From: Diplodia intermedia
Taxonomy: Eukaryota; Ascomycota; Dothideomycetes; Botryosphaeriales; Botryosphaeriaceae
NCBI GenBank assembly: GCA_021495925.1
Contig: JAKEKT010000017.1
Coordinates: 248,001-312,000, forward strand
Direction: 5' to 3'
DNA length: 64,000 nucleotides
Under the pieces are notes generated by a model. That model saw only the letters and a program-made list of their open reading frames with translations. It made no database searches and was not told the origin of the DNA. The translations under genes and the position numbers were made by a program. How positions within the stretch are numbered: position 1 is the first letter of the stretch; each line of letters opens with the position of its first letter. This document shows, one piece after another, positions 36,010 through 46,129 of this stretch.

Positions 36010-37694
36010 CTATAGCTTACACAAGATCCCGCTAGAAGTAAGAACTGAAAGGTGCGATTTGTTGATCTCATTGACCGACCGGCATCTGATTTCTCACGTC
36101 AACGAAACCCTTTCTGTTTCCAAGAAGAGGAGTTGATCTTACCCGGCGAGCGCCATTGTAATCCTGAATTCGTTCAGCAGGATCTTGATGCCCAACTCCA
36201 CGCCTTCCTGGCCCTTGTACTGGTCCCAAAGTCAGCAACTTCGAACGAAACATCCATGTGGGCGTACCGACCGACAGGCCCCACAACGCCATCCTCCCCG
36301 CGAAGCAGTAGTCGGCTCCCAGCGCCAGCGCCTTGAAGATGTCGGAGCCCCTGCGGATGCCGCCGTCGACCGCGATCGGCATCTTGCCCTTGGCCGCCGG
36401 CGCGCACTCGCGCAGCGCGTCGAGCGTCGCGGGCACGCCGTCCAGCTGGCGTCCGCCGTGGTTGGACACGACGACGCCGTCGACGCCGTGCCGGATGGCG
36501 AGCACGACGTCATCGGCGGTGTTGACTGCCATGGAACCAATGTCAGCTTTTTGGCTACGGGAGAGAGGGGTTGAGACCGGGAATGGTTGCTTTTTCTTTT
36601 TCCTTTTCTTTTTCCTTTTTGGGACTTACCGCCCTTCAGCCATACTTGCATCTTCGTGTTCTGCCTCAGCCACGGGATTGCCGTTTCCCATTCCAACGTC
36701 GCGTCTACCCAAAAAAAACAACCGTCAGTCTGGGGATCACGACACCCTCTCCAGTCGGCATGTCTCTCCCGTACCGTAGTCATGTCTTCCTCCGAGGTCG
36801 TCCTTGCCCGCGGACAAGATGTTCGGGTACGCCATATCCGCGGGCAGCACGAACTTGTTCCTGAACTCATTCAGACGCAGGCCGAGCACGGGGACGTCCA
36901 CGGAGAGGAACAGCGCCTTGTAACCCGCAGCTGCAAGGAAAAAAAAAAAACAGTCAGAAACATCAGCCATATGTATGCCTCAATCACCCTCCCCAATATC
37001 AAAAGACCTACCCTCCGCCCGCCTGAGCAGCTGCTTCGTGATCTCCCTGTCCTTCAGCACGCACATCTGCATGACGTACGGGTTGCCCGTGCCCTGCGCG
37101 GCGACGTCCTCGAGGCTCTCGGTCGCGTACGACGACAGCCCCATGCAGACGCCGTGTTTGGCGGCGGCGCGCGACGTCGCGAGCTCGCCGTCCGGATGCG
37201 CCAGCCGGTGCATGGCCGTCGGGCTGAGGCCGAGGGGGAAGGAGACCTGGTGGTGTCGTCGGCCTGGCGGTCAGTTTTCCCGCGTTTGTTTTTCGTTTTC
37301 ATCCCGCCTCTTTTCTTTTTCTTTAATGCCCTTGCCAAGGTATGTGTAGACGCACTTTCGTTCCGAATATGTGTGTGGAGGTGTCGACTTTGTCGACGTT
37401 GACGAGGACGCGGGGCCGGATCTTGTAGCGGTTGTAGGCGTCTTCGTTCTCGCGTAGGCTTCATGGGGTCAGACTGGTGGTGGTGGTACGGGGAAACGCT
37501 TCGCAGTTTACCTTATCATGTCCATTGCGCCTTCGTTGTAGTAGTCTGTGGCTGGTCAGCATTTCGATCATTGTCCCGTTCGGATTCGAGAACAACAAAC
37601 CTCTGTACATCTTCGGCAGCTTGCTGCTGCCGGCCTCCCTGAGGTCATTGATGGTGAAGACATGGGGATCAAGTGTAAGGCCGCGATTCGCCAT
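36010..37694 (-). CDS. FMN-dependent 2-hydroxyacid oxidase/dehydrogenase
   Basis: Oxidises an alpha-hydroxy acid (glycolate- or L-lactate-type) with FMN; no cytochrome b5 domain, so closer to glycolate/lactate oxidase than to yeast Cyb2. Nine exons: 37694-37601, 37545-37512, 37458-37356, 37246-37012, 36930-36775, 36704-36630, 36525-36272, 36219-36143, 36085-36010; 1,104 nt, 367 aa, normal family length. Seen: IRPRVLVNVDKVDTST, FPLGLSPTAMHRLAHPDGE, VVSNHGGRQLDG with the catalytic His, AVDGGIRRGSDIFKALALGA for phosphate binding, and YKGQEGVELGIKILLNEF then ALAGCRSVNEI. The last intron (36086-36142) uses the distal AG; the nearer one would leave a 29-nt intron and lose GCRSV. The exon-7 donor is a weak GTCGGT, chosen because a GTACGC three bases away breaks phase. 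No peroxisomal targeting signal is obvious (ends GILCKL). Confidence 0.9.
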
Positions 37695-38495
37695 TTTGGC
37701 CGAGTGAATGCAATACCGCTATGCAAAGATAGAAGAGGAAATAATGGGTGAGGCTCGAAGAAGCTCGCCGTCATGGTTATGTATATCGCCGCCCGCTTCC
37801 GAGCGACAAGCTGCATGGGGCGCGTCCACCACAATCGCAGGGCCGTCGCGGTAGCTTGCCAGGCGCAATGGCGTTGATAGCGCTTCCCTGGACCCCGCGG
37901 CTAGCTGCGGTGCGTCGGCTCGGGATCGCCTTCCTCTTCCTGCTCGAGCTCTCTCCACCGAGGCTCGGCCCCTCTCCCTTGCCTTATCAGCCTGCCCCCT
38001 CATCGAACAGCATGTAACTCATCGGCCTCTCGACGGGTGGGGCTGCAAGTGATGACAACAACATATTCGGACCTTTCAGACGTCGTTGGGTCACATTGAC
38101 TGCGCCTCTCCCTGCATCGCCGGTGTCAACTCCCCCATCGGGCCCTGAAGATTGACCCACAACAAGACCAGGCAGTGAGCTTTGCCGTTCGCTTGTCGCT
38201 TTTCCATGTATCCTTCGCCGAGCTCGTGCCTTCACGTCGGAAGATGACGTCCCTGGGCTCGTTCAAGATAGGGGAACAACAGCCTTACACCATTGTCAGT
38301 CTATGCTGGACACGATTGGGATCTGTAGAAGAAGGCTGGCATATAGAGATAAAGAGCGAGCATTTCAATCATTCAATCATTTCGTCTGCAAACCGTCTCG
38401 ACAAACACCACTACGCCTTTCCAACACCCCCAACCGTCTATTTACTTTTTCCCAGCAACCAAAACAGAACGAGAAGAAAGAATAAAAGACAACGA
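37695..38495. other. Intergenic region, FMN oxidase promoter
   Basis: 800 bp from the FMN-oxidase ATG to the 3' end of the next regulator. The part nearest 37700-37900 is presumably promoter. No gene or repeat is evident. Confidence 0.5.
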
Positions 38496-40855
38496 CTACG
38501 GCAAAATCATAAAACTCTTCTTCTGCAACACCCTCTCCGGCCACGCCAACGCCCCGCCCCTCTCCCTCTCCATCTGCATCCTCGCCGCCCACACATCCGC
38601 CGCCACGTCCGCCGCGCGGTCGAAGCTCCTCAGCCCGTACCGAGCCGCGCACCCCCTCATCCACGCGCACAGCTCCGCAAAGTCCGCGTGGTCGAGCGCC
38701 TCGACGGCCGCGATGAAGGCCGGCCACAGCACGCTGGCGCTCGCGGCCTCGCCCTGTGCGATCTTCCGACCCTCGAGCGCGAGGAGGTGCGATTTGACCG
38801 TTTTGACGAGGTGCTGCAGCGTGAAGCGGTTAATGTCGCGGACCTCGCGGTAGAAGAAGATGACGAGGGAGGCGTGGAAGGCCGAGGCGGCGTGGTCTTC
38901 GTTGTTGTTGTTGTTGTCGTTCTCATCGCCGGTCCTTGAAGACGGGGAGTGTGGGGAGGACGATAGTGATGATGAAGATGATGACGAGGATGGGGATGTC
39001 GACGTTGCTGGTGGCGGTGGATGCTGTTGCGGCTGATCGTTAATCGTCCACCCGCACAGCAGATCCTCGACGACCTTGCAGCGTTTCGCATAGTCCTCGG
39101 CGAAGCCGGCCCACGGATGCCCGCCTTGTGCGCGCACCTGCCGCACCTCGCAACACAGGTAGGTGATGTGCGACATGAGCACGACCAGGCTCTCGGGCAC
39201 GCCGTAGGTACGCGCGAACAGCGGCCGCAGCGCCGGTCCCGAGCGCTCGAAGAAGTCGTCCAGCTCGCGGAAGTTAGCGGGCACGCCGTCCTCGACGCTG
39301 CCGCTGAACCACCGGTGTGCTGCCAGTGACGGATACCGCGCGGAGCTGGGGTGCTCGTTGGGCGAGAGGTGGTTTTGGAAAAACTCGCTCTGGCCCGAGA
39401 TGGGGTAGACGAAGGTGGCCTCCTCCATGACGCGTAGGTAGAGGAACATGGCGTGCAGCATCTGCACTTTGCGTGACGGGTTGGTCTTGGATATGCCGCG
39501 CACGTGGATCAAGCGCTGCGCGTCGAGGAGGTGTTTTCGAGCATCGACGAGTTTGCCGTTCGTGATCTTTCTACGTCAGCGTTACAGGTTGACTTGAGAC
39601 GGGCGATGGCGGCTTACGCAGGCTGTCACTAGTATGAGGAGCGCCATCAAGAGGACTTTGTACTTCGCCTTCTTGGGACCGACGACTTCGTGGCGTAAGC
39701 TGAGTTGGATGTGGGCCATGGCTTTTGCCTGGTAGCTTTCGGCAATCTTCCACCAGTAACCGGCGCCGGCTTCAGCCCCCGATAGCCTGTCGAGGTGGAA
39801 TGCGCTGGTGACCATGAGGGAGTAAAGGAGTGACAGGCTTGCTGCGCTAGGATCGGCCCGCAGAGTGAGCTGGCCAACCGTCTTCAACGCTTCCGGGAAG
39901 TAGAGCGTCTGCCATGGTGATTTCCCGTTTGAGGTGGGAGAGGCTACTTTGACAAAATCCGACATGAAATGCGAGAGCAAGAGGTGTTCTTCTGCCGAGA
40001 TCGGAGAGTTCGAGTTGGCAGGGATGGTCAATGCCTGGGGACATACTGGAGACAGTGAGAAATGCATGAAGTCTGTTTTGTCTTGATCCCTGTCGTGCAT
40101 GCCTGGAAAATGGTGTAGCTGGTCGAGAAATGGATCCTGGCCCTCCGGTGGGAATAAGAAGGAAAGAGAGGCGAAGTCATCATGCTGTATGTCTTCGACA
40201 ACTGCACTGGCGTCAAATGTAGATGTACTGTGCCGCACAGACCCCTTGTTGGTGCTTGACGACGGAGACGGCGGTGACGGGACGATTTCTGAGTCCTGCA
40301 GCAGCTGCACTTCCGGGTCGACCTCAAACGGCTGGATCTCGACGAGAGGGTCTTCCATCAAGCCAGGTAGCGTCTCCTGCTGCAGCTCAAATGCTTCATC
40401 GGGCCGAGGGGAAGTGTCGAGTCGAAACACAGTGAAGGGCCCTTCGATGACCGCCTCCTCTCCGGCCATGGCCCGTTCTTCCAGCTGGACAAAGTTGGAC
40501 TTGTAGTCTAAGTTGGTGCTGTCAACGAGCTCTCTGCACATTGCTTTTCTCTCGGCGTCTTTGGTCGGTCAGCTCCACAGGAGCAGGTGGAGCGGGGAAG
40601 TGGCAAATTACCAGAGAACAGCAGCCTTCTGCACTGCCGACTGTCCTCCACCGGCTCTTCAGCGAAGGAGGAGCTGGCGAGGCCGAAAGGGTGGGTCCAT
40701 TGGATGAGCGATTCGTAGTCCTCACAGTCCAGGCTCAGCCGCTCGCAACCGCGGCAGCGCGGTCGTCTCTGGTCACATTTTACGTGGCGGCGGCGGCATG
40801 TTCGACACCCCCCGAAGCTTCTCGTGCGCGGGGTTTGGCGGCTTGATTTCGACAT
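38496..40855 (-). CDS. Zn(II)2Cys6 transcription factor, ARG81/ARCA-like
   Basis: Exons 40855-40612, 40558-39618, 39566-38496; 2,256 nt, 751 aa; introns 53 and 51 nt. The N-terminal zinc cluster has Cys at residues 17, 20, 27, 34, 37 and 44 (motif CRTCRRRHVKCDQRRPRC...GCERLSLDC). The CRTCRRRHVKCD form is common in the Arg81/ArcA-type group with the Fungal_trans_2 region. That region is seen downstream: LLSHFMSDFVKVASPTSNGKSPW, LLYSLMVTSAFHL, KAMAHIQLSLRHE, LLMALLILVTAC. A Ser run (about residues 590-605) and an Asn run (about 620) lie in a disordered linker in the C-terminal half. Whether it controls arginine metabolism is not supported; the group is large and functionally varied. Targets may include neighbouring genes, but no operator can be named. 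Confidence 0.88.
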
Positions 40856-41267
40856 TTGGTGAAGGTTTTGGAAGGATGCGGTAGAGAGGGACCGGAAAGC
40901 CCGATGGACGCCACTGATAAGACGCTCCGAGGTCGGGCCGTGGGGGAAACTAGCCCTAAACGGCTAATCTGGTCCAAGTGCCACTCAATCGGGTCCCTAA
41001 CCTGTCGTCTTCCCTGTATTCAAAGCTTCTTCGATTTGGAAACTTTTTGTCGTCGCGTGAAGCACCTTGAGTCCCGAGAAAGCACATTCTGCGAACTAAT
41101 TTGAAAGCTTACAGGGTGATTTCCACCTAGAACTACATGTCCATTGCGCTTTCACTTATTCACCACAAGATAACATCGGCACTGCCAAGTTCTGTTCACA
41201 TCTTCAATTCATTGCTGAGCCTAGGATTGCGCCCCTTTACAACATGCTTTTCCTCTCAAGTCATCAT
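40856..41267. other. Intergenic region, zinc-cluster gene promoter
   Basis: 412 bp from the regulator ATG to the GFA gene's stop; no gene or clear motif. Confidence 0.5.
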
Positions 41268-42003
41268 CTAGCTCCCAAACGCCGGCTCCTGCGTCGCACC
41301 ATCAATCGGCTTGACGTAGCTCAGTCTGTCCTTGCAGTAGAACTCGACCGCGATCGCGTGGTCCTTGGCACCACCATCCAGACCACCACTCTTGATGATG
41401 GTGACGTCGGGCATGATCTCGAGCTCGGCGTACAGGCCGGAGCCGCAGTTGCCGCAGAAGAAGTGGCGGTTGATTTTGCCCGAAGCTCCCTTGGCGTCGT
41501 ACGTGAAGGGGGTGCCCTTGGTCACCTTGAAGTTCCACCGGTTGACGATGACGTTGGATGTGTAGGCGCCACCGGTCTGGTTGGAGGTTGGGTTAGCGTG
41601 GAAGGCGCAGGATGGTGGTGGAAGTGCTGTGGAGTTGACGGGTAGAATGTTGCGCTGGAACGGAGGAGAGGGAGGAATGAAAGATGAATTGTAGAATGTC
41701 GGTGCGGAAGCGATGGAAGGTCTTCGTGATGGATATCACGTGTGTGGTCACGGCTTGGAGCCATTCGGCCGGGTTCCTTTGCTCGATGTGGAGGGCTTTC
41801 TGACGTACCCACTTGTGGCAATCGACGCAGTGGCATAGAGCGGTAGCATTGGGCTCGCCTAGGAAAGTCAGCCAAGGTCCGATGAAGAGAGCTACGACGA
41901 CCACACCTTTGAACTCGTAGTTGATTGAACCGCACATGCAGCTGCCCTTGGTGACGCTGCTGGCGCTGAAGTGGTTCTTGAGGTTCTGCAAACGGTCCGC
42001 CAT
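41268..42003 (-). CDS. GFA (glutathione-dependent formaldehyde-activating enzyme-like) domain protein
   Basis: Small zinc-binding protein of the GFA/CENP-V fold; members bind glutathione adducts, but most fungal paralogues have no proven substrate. Exons 42003-41907, 41858-41809, 41576-41268; 456 nt, 151 aa. The Zn ligands appear in the usual order: GSCMCGSINYEF, ALCHCVDCHKWTGGAYTSN, then HFFCGNCGSGLYAE, and the late VEFYCKDRLSYVKPIDGA. The second intron is 232 nt, long for this window; splicing tgg to acc restores the family's CxxCxKxxGxxY pattern. A TATA element lies about 90 bp upstream. Function beyond the fold is not known. Confidence 0.88.
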
Positions 42004-42713
42004 TGTGATTGGTCTGCGCGTAGGATAGCCGGTTGGTACTAGGACGAGGATGAAGGAACTTCACACCTTGATGGACCGGCGTGCGGGGGCCACTATATAT
42101 AAGGCTGCAAGCCCTCCGACCCGGCTCCTCTTCGTCTCCCGTCATCTATACATCCATTGGCGCGACGGCCCAAGCGATAACCCCTCCTCGCTCCTCTGAT
42201 CGACTCTTTCCCTCTGAGCTTCAGCCCCGCATCGCGAGACGACAGGACCAATCATGCCGGCCACGCGAAGGCGGCTAAACTGGTTTGGGAGCTACCCCGC
42301 GGTGTCTCTTCTCCACAGTGGACAAGGATGAGCTTTCTTACGGCTGGGCTTCCGAACGGTTGGCCTTCCGATGCGGGGACTCTTGCATGTCGCGGAAGAG
42401 CCGGCTGCGATAAAGGCTGTGTCCTGACGGAAGCAATGGGCCAGCGGAATCCACGATCCTGCTCACGGATCCTGTTCAGCTATCTCTCTCGAAGGGCTGA
42501 GTGTTCATCGAAACCCTGCGCGCCCGTCTTTTCCTCGCCTAAGGCACCCGGAGCGAACCCAACGATTGCGCAAAAGTATTCCCTAATCCGCAAAAGAATC
42601 CAGTCTACGAGACCGACAGTCTCCGCACGCGAGGCCCCCACCCACGCAAGCTCGTCAGTGCGCGAATTCTTAACTGATCCCCAGCCACCACTGCCTTCCT
42701 CCAAAAATCTCAA
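42004..42713. other. Intergenic region, GFA gene promoter
   Basis: 710 bp upstream of the GFA gene and downstream of the sulfatase stop. Apart from the TATA element listed separately I see no feature. Confidence 0.5.
42092..42102 (-). promoter_or_regulatory. TATA box of GFA gene
   Basis: Minus-strand cttatatatag about 90 bp upstream of the ATG at 42003; a strong TATA consensus. Confidence 0.55.
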
Positions 42714-44312
42714 TCAATGATTCCGCACCCCTGCCTTTGCATCATCAAACCGACTCAGCCCGTCCTTCGCGCCCGCCAACAGCGTCCTATGTAGCGGCTC
42801 GTCGCCAATTTCCGCCATCTTCTCGTCCAGCAACTGCGTCATCCGGCCTACGATGTCCTTGTAATCCGGGTCACGATAAACGTTAAACAGCTCCAGAGGG
42901 TCTTTTTCGCAGTCGAACAGCTCCCACTCGCGCTCCTGACCCCCCGCGCCGGTCCCGGCCAGGCCGAAACCTTCATTGTACCAGTAGATCAGCTTGTATC
43001 GCTGGTCGCGCACGCCGTAGTGCGCGTACGCGTCGTGGATGGGGTCGGCGTGCATCCAGTACCGGTGGTACGCGACCTGCTGCCAGCCGTCGGGAGTTTG
43101 GCCTTGCAGCAGCGGCCGGAAAGAGACGCCCTGCATGTAGGTAGGAATGCGGACGCCGGCAAGGTCGAGCCAGGTGGCTGCGAAGTCGACGTTGCTGATG
43201 ATGTTGTTGCACACAGTTCCGGGCGCGATCTCGCGCGGGAAGCGCGCCAGGAACGGCATCTGGAAGGACTCTTCGTACATGAAGCGCTTGTCGAACCAGC
43301 CGTGCTCGCCCAGGAAGAAGCCTTGGTCCGACGTGTAGATGACCAGCGTGTTCTCCTTGAGCTCCGGGTCGGCGTCGACAAAGTCCAGAATTTCGCCCAT
43401 GCTATCGTCGATTGACTGGATGGTGCGCAGGTAGCGCTTCATGTAGCGCTGAAACTTGAACTCGGCCAGCTCCGCCTTCGTCTGGAACGTGTAGCTGGTG
43501 CCCGTCTCCTTGTCGATCAGGCGCAAACTGGTCACGTCGTCGGGGTTGGGGATCTTCCGCTCCCAATAACCCTTGAACAGCGAGGTTCCAACGTCAAGGC
43601 CACCGTCAGGTTGGACCAAACCCAGGTCATTGTAGGTCAGGTCGTCGGCAACTCGCATCTTGGCCACCTTCGCCGCCTTGGCGCGGTTCTTGTAGTCGTC
43701 GGTGAAGGTGTCGGGAATCTTGACATCTTCCTCGTACCAGGATCTGTACTTGGGATGGCATTCCCAAGACCGGTGCGGCGCCTTATGGTGGCACATGGCG
43801 AAAAACGGACGGTCCTTGTCCCGCTTCTGAATCCAATCGAGCGTTTTGTTCGTGATGATCTCGGTCGCGTAGCCCCGCTCCCCCACGGACTTGCCCATTT
43901 CAATCATCTCCGGATCGTGGTAGGCGCCCTGTCCGGGCAGGACGGTCCAGTAGTCGAAGCCGGTCGGCTCATGTGGTGTGCCCTCTCCCAAATGCCACTT
44001 TCCAATCATGGCTGTCTGGTAGCCACCAGCTCGCAGCTGCTTTGCAACATTGGGCAGGTACTTGTTGATTTTGCTGTCCAGGGTCATGACGCCATTGACG
44101 TGGTTGTGGGTTCCGGTCAGGATGGTAGCGCGGCTGGGAGTGCAGATGGAGTTTGTGACATAGCAATGGTTGAATTTGATGCCGTCGCTCGCCAGTCGGT
44201 CCAGGTTGGGCGTCTTGTTGATGCCGGCACCGTAGCAGCCGATTGCTTTGGCAGCGTGATCATCGGCCATGATGAACAAGATGTTCGGCTGCTTGGTTGG
44301 TTTGGCTACCAT
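42714..44312 (-). CDS. Type I sulfatase, arylsulfatase-like
   Basis: Hydrolyses a sulfate ester using a formylglycine residue made post-translationally. A single exon encodes 532 aa from the ATG at 44312 (an upstream in-frame TTG is not needed). Seen: the metal-binding start NILFIMADDHAAKAIGCYG (Asp17, Asp18), the sulfatase signature CTPSRATILTG with Cys57 as the residue to be modified, then MIGKWHLGEG, and the second metal site YTSDQGFFLGEHGWFDKR. The C-terminal part (YKLIYWYNEGFG, EWELFDCEKDPLELFNVY) matches arylsulfatase-family proteins with the DUF4976 tail. There is no signal peptide, so a cytosolic enzyme for imported sulfate esters is likely. Substrate unknown; choline sulfatase is less likely because its typical C-terminal features are absent. 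Confidence 0.93.
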   Translation of the reverse strand: MVAKPTKQPNILFIMADDHAAKAIGCYGAGINKTPNLDRLASDGIKFNHCYVTNSICTPSRATILTGTHNHVNGVMTLDSKINKYLPNVAKQLRAGGYQTAMIGKWHLGEGTPHEPTGFDYWTVLPGQGAYHDPEMIEMGKSVGERGYATEIITNKTLDWIQKRDKDRPFFAMCHHKAPHRSWECHPKYRSWYEEDVKIPDTFTDDYKNRAKAAKVAKMRVADDLTYNDLGLVQPDGGLDVGTSLFKGYWERKIPNPDDVTSLRLIDKETGTSYTFQTKAELAEFKFQRYMKRYLRTIQSIDDSMGEILDFVDADPELKENTLVIYTSDQGFFLGEHGWFDKRFMYEESFQMPFLARFPREIAPGTVCNNIISNVDFAATWLDLAGVRIPTYMQGVSFRPLLQGQTPDGWQQVAYHRYWMHADPIHDAYAHYGVRDQRYKLIYWYNEGFGLAGTGAGGQEREWELFDCEKDPLELFNVYRDPDYKDIVGRMTQLLDEKMAEIGDEPLHRTLLAGAKDGLSRFDDAKAGVRNH

Positions 44313-44540
44313 GGCGGGCAATTGGGTGTGGGGCAGCGGTTCAAGGCACGGAGGAGGAGAGGAGCAGGAAGAGGAGCCGCGGTGAGGAAGGCATGTTGGC
44401 AGCGAGGCGGGCAGCCGGGGGTTTATGAGCTGCTCAATGGCCGACGGTAAAAAGTGCTGAGCCGGAGGACTGAAGGTCGAATGATGGGTTGTAGCAGGCG
44501 CGGGTGGGGACCGCGACTGCCGGCATTGAGCCGCGCTTCT

Positions 44541-44557
44541 CTTCCAGGCAAGCGCCA
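44541..44557 (+). repeat. 17-bp direct repeat, first copy
   Basis: cttccaggcaagcgcca occurs exactly here and again at 44691-44707, 150 bp apart, both upstream of the sulfatase. It could be a duplicated regulatory site. Confidence 0.6.
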
Positions 44558-44690
44558 GGCGGCCGCGTCTTTTGTTTTAGGCTTCGGCGACGCTCACTTT
44601 CCCATCTGCTGCTGACGTGCTCGCCCAACCCCATCACGCAATATCGCCTATTTCCCATTTAAGTCGCGTCTTGAATCCACACTTCTTTCG

Positions 44691-44707
44691 CTTCCAGGCA
44701 AGCGCCA
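44691..44707 (+). repeat. 17-bp direct repeat, second copy
   Basis: Exact second copy of the 44541-44557 motif, about 380 bp upstream of the sulfatase ATG. Confidence 0.6.
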
Positions 44708-46046
44708 CAACCACTGAGAAGAATCAGCACACAACGTGGGGCTGTGCAGGGAACGCCGGCCAGCTTGCCTCGTTGCTCAGGGCTTCCCGCTTCCCCTCAC
44801 CATCGGCCCAACACGACCCTGGATTCATCGGCTAATGCTCACATTCGCCAATTGCTTCGAACTTCGCTAACGCCGATGTCCTGTTCCGAAGGCCGACGGT
44901 TGCAGGCAGTCAGAAAATGGAAGCTCAGTTCTTAACATAAACCAGCATTTGTCTCTCCAAGGAATTGGTTGCCCACTGTATCACCTGCGACTTCACGATG
45001 TCCAAAAGTCAGCGAACGCCCAACATCGGCGAGCTAATTGACAGTACAGAATCGCGCGCAGCCCATGCTCAGTGTTATCTCAGCCAGCCGGCCTGTCAAG
45101 CTTCAACTTACCCTTCCCTATTGCTGTATTGGGAAAGGGTCTACCTCCCTAGCGAAGCTCGGCCAGATCCACTCCACGATGCAGTCTATCTGATCTCGTC
45201 ACCATTAATTCCCGTCCACTTCGTCCGACTCTTTGCAGACTCACAACACGAAGCGCCGAATTCGGCCACGCTTTACATCTCGTTTGAAAGAGAGCTGCCA
45301 ACAAGACAGTTCAGGCCACCCATAGCGAAGGCACTATACAATTAGCTCCTCCGCTAGCCTGGTCTAGACGCGGGGAACTGAACACCCGCTCCCCTACCGA
45401 GATCCACCGCAGCACGCGCACAGACCAAGCCTTTGGATGTCTTCGTTTGGCTTTACTACCAAACATTTTGCAACGTGGCTAACGTCCTTGCGACGCATAC
45501 AGGATTTACCGGGGCTCATCGTCATCAGATCTCGATTGGCAAAATGAGGCTTTCTCGTCCGCCTTCGATTGCAGCAGCCTATGAACGGACCACATGTTTG
45601 AGGCACAGTCGTTGCGCCGCAAGTGCTTACACGCTTGTACTGACTCCACTGCAGGGGAACGATCAGAGCTTTATCAGCCGTTTCATGCTGCCAGATTCTG
45701 CAACTGATCGGCGTAGTTATCTCTAAATACATGGCTAAGCTTTCCTAGGCAGATATCTATTGGACCACCACGCGTCCTGTCCGTGCGTCCCATCACGGCA
45801 CTTTTCGCCTCGCTTTTTTCAGCCTCCTTTTCCCCAACTGTAACCCTCGCCAAGCCGCATGATTCGACTATGCCCCGCCATCACCACTTTGATGACTCGA
45901 TCCTTCGGACTTCTGTCTCTTTTGCCCCTAATGGAAAGCGTCGTGTTGGGGCATTGGCCAATAGCGGCATATCCTGTCTGCTTCCCCGACGATCTCCACA
46001 TTTCTCGCCTCACCGCGTCGCAGGAATCCCGGAAGTACTACTGCTG

Positions 46047-46053
46047 TATAAAG
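46047..46053 (+). promoter_or_regulatory. TATA box of BAHD acyltransferase gene
   Basis: tataaag about 77 bp upstream of the ATG at 46130, suggesting an inducible promoter. Confidence 0.5.
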
Positions 46054-46129
46054 TTACGGCTCGTCCAGGCTCGACGGCGGCCGCGTTTGGTCTTCCAATA
46101 TCATATCGATAAGCTGATCAACATTCGCC

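Larger units (their letters stand above)
44313..46129. other. Long divergent intergenic region
   Basis: 1.8 kb between sulfatase and BAHD-gene starts. It contains a 17-bp exact direct repeat (44541-44557 and 44691-44707) and the BAHD TATA box. Open frames up to about 126 codons (44965-45345) show no family features, so I do not call a gene. Confidence 0.5.

Noticed and set aside
36010..37694. FMN oxidase as a pseudogene broken by frameshifts
   Set aside because: All breaks coincide with usable GT-AG introns and the exon lengths sum to a multiple of three with family text intact.
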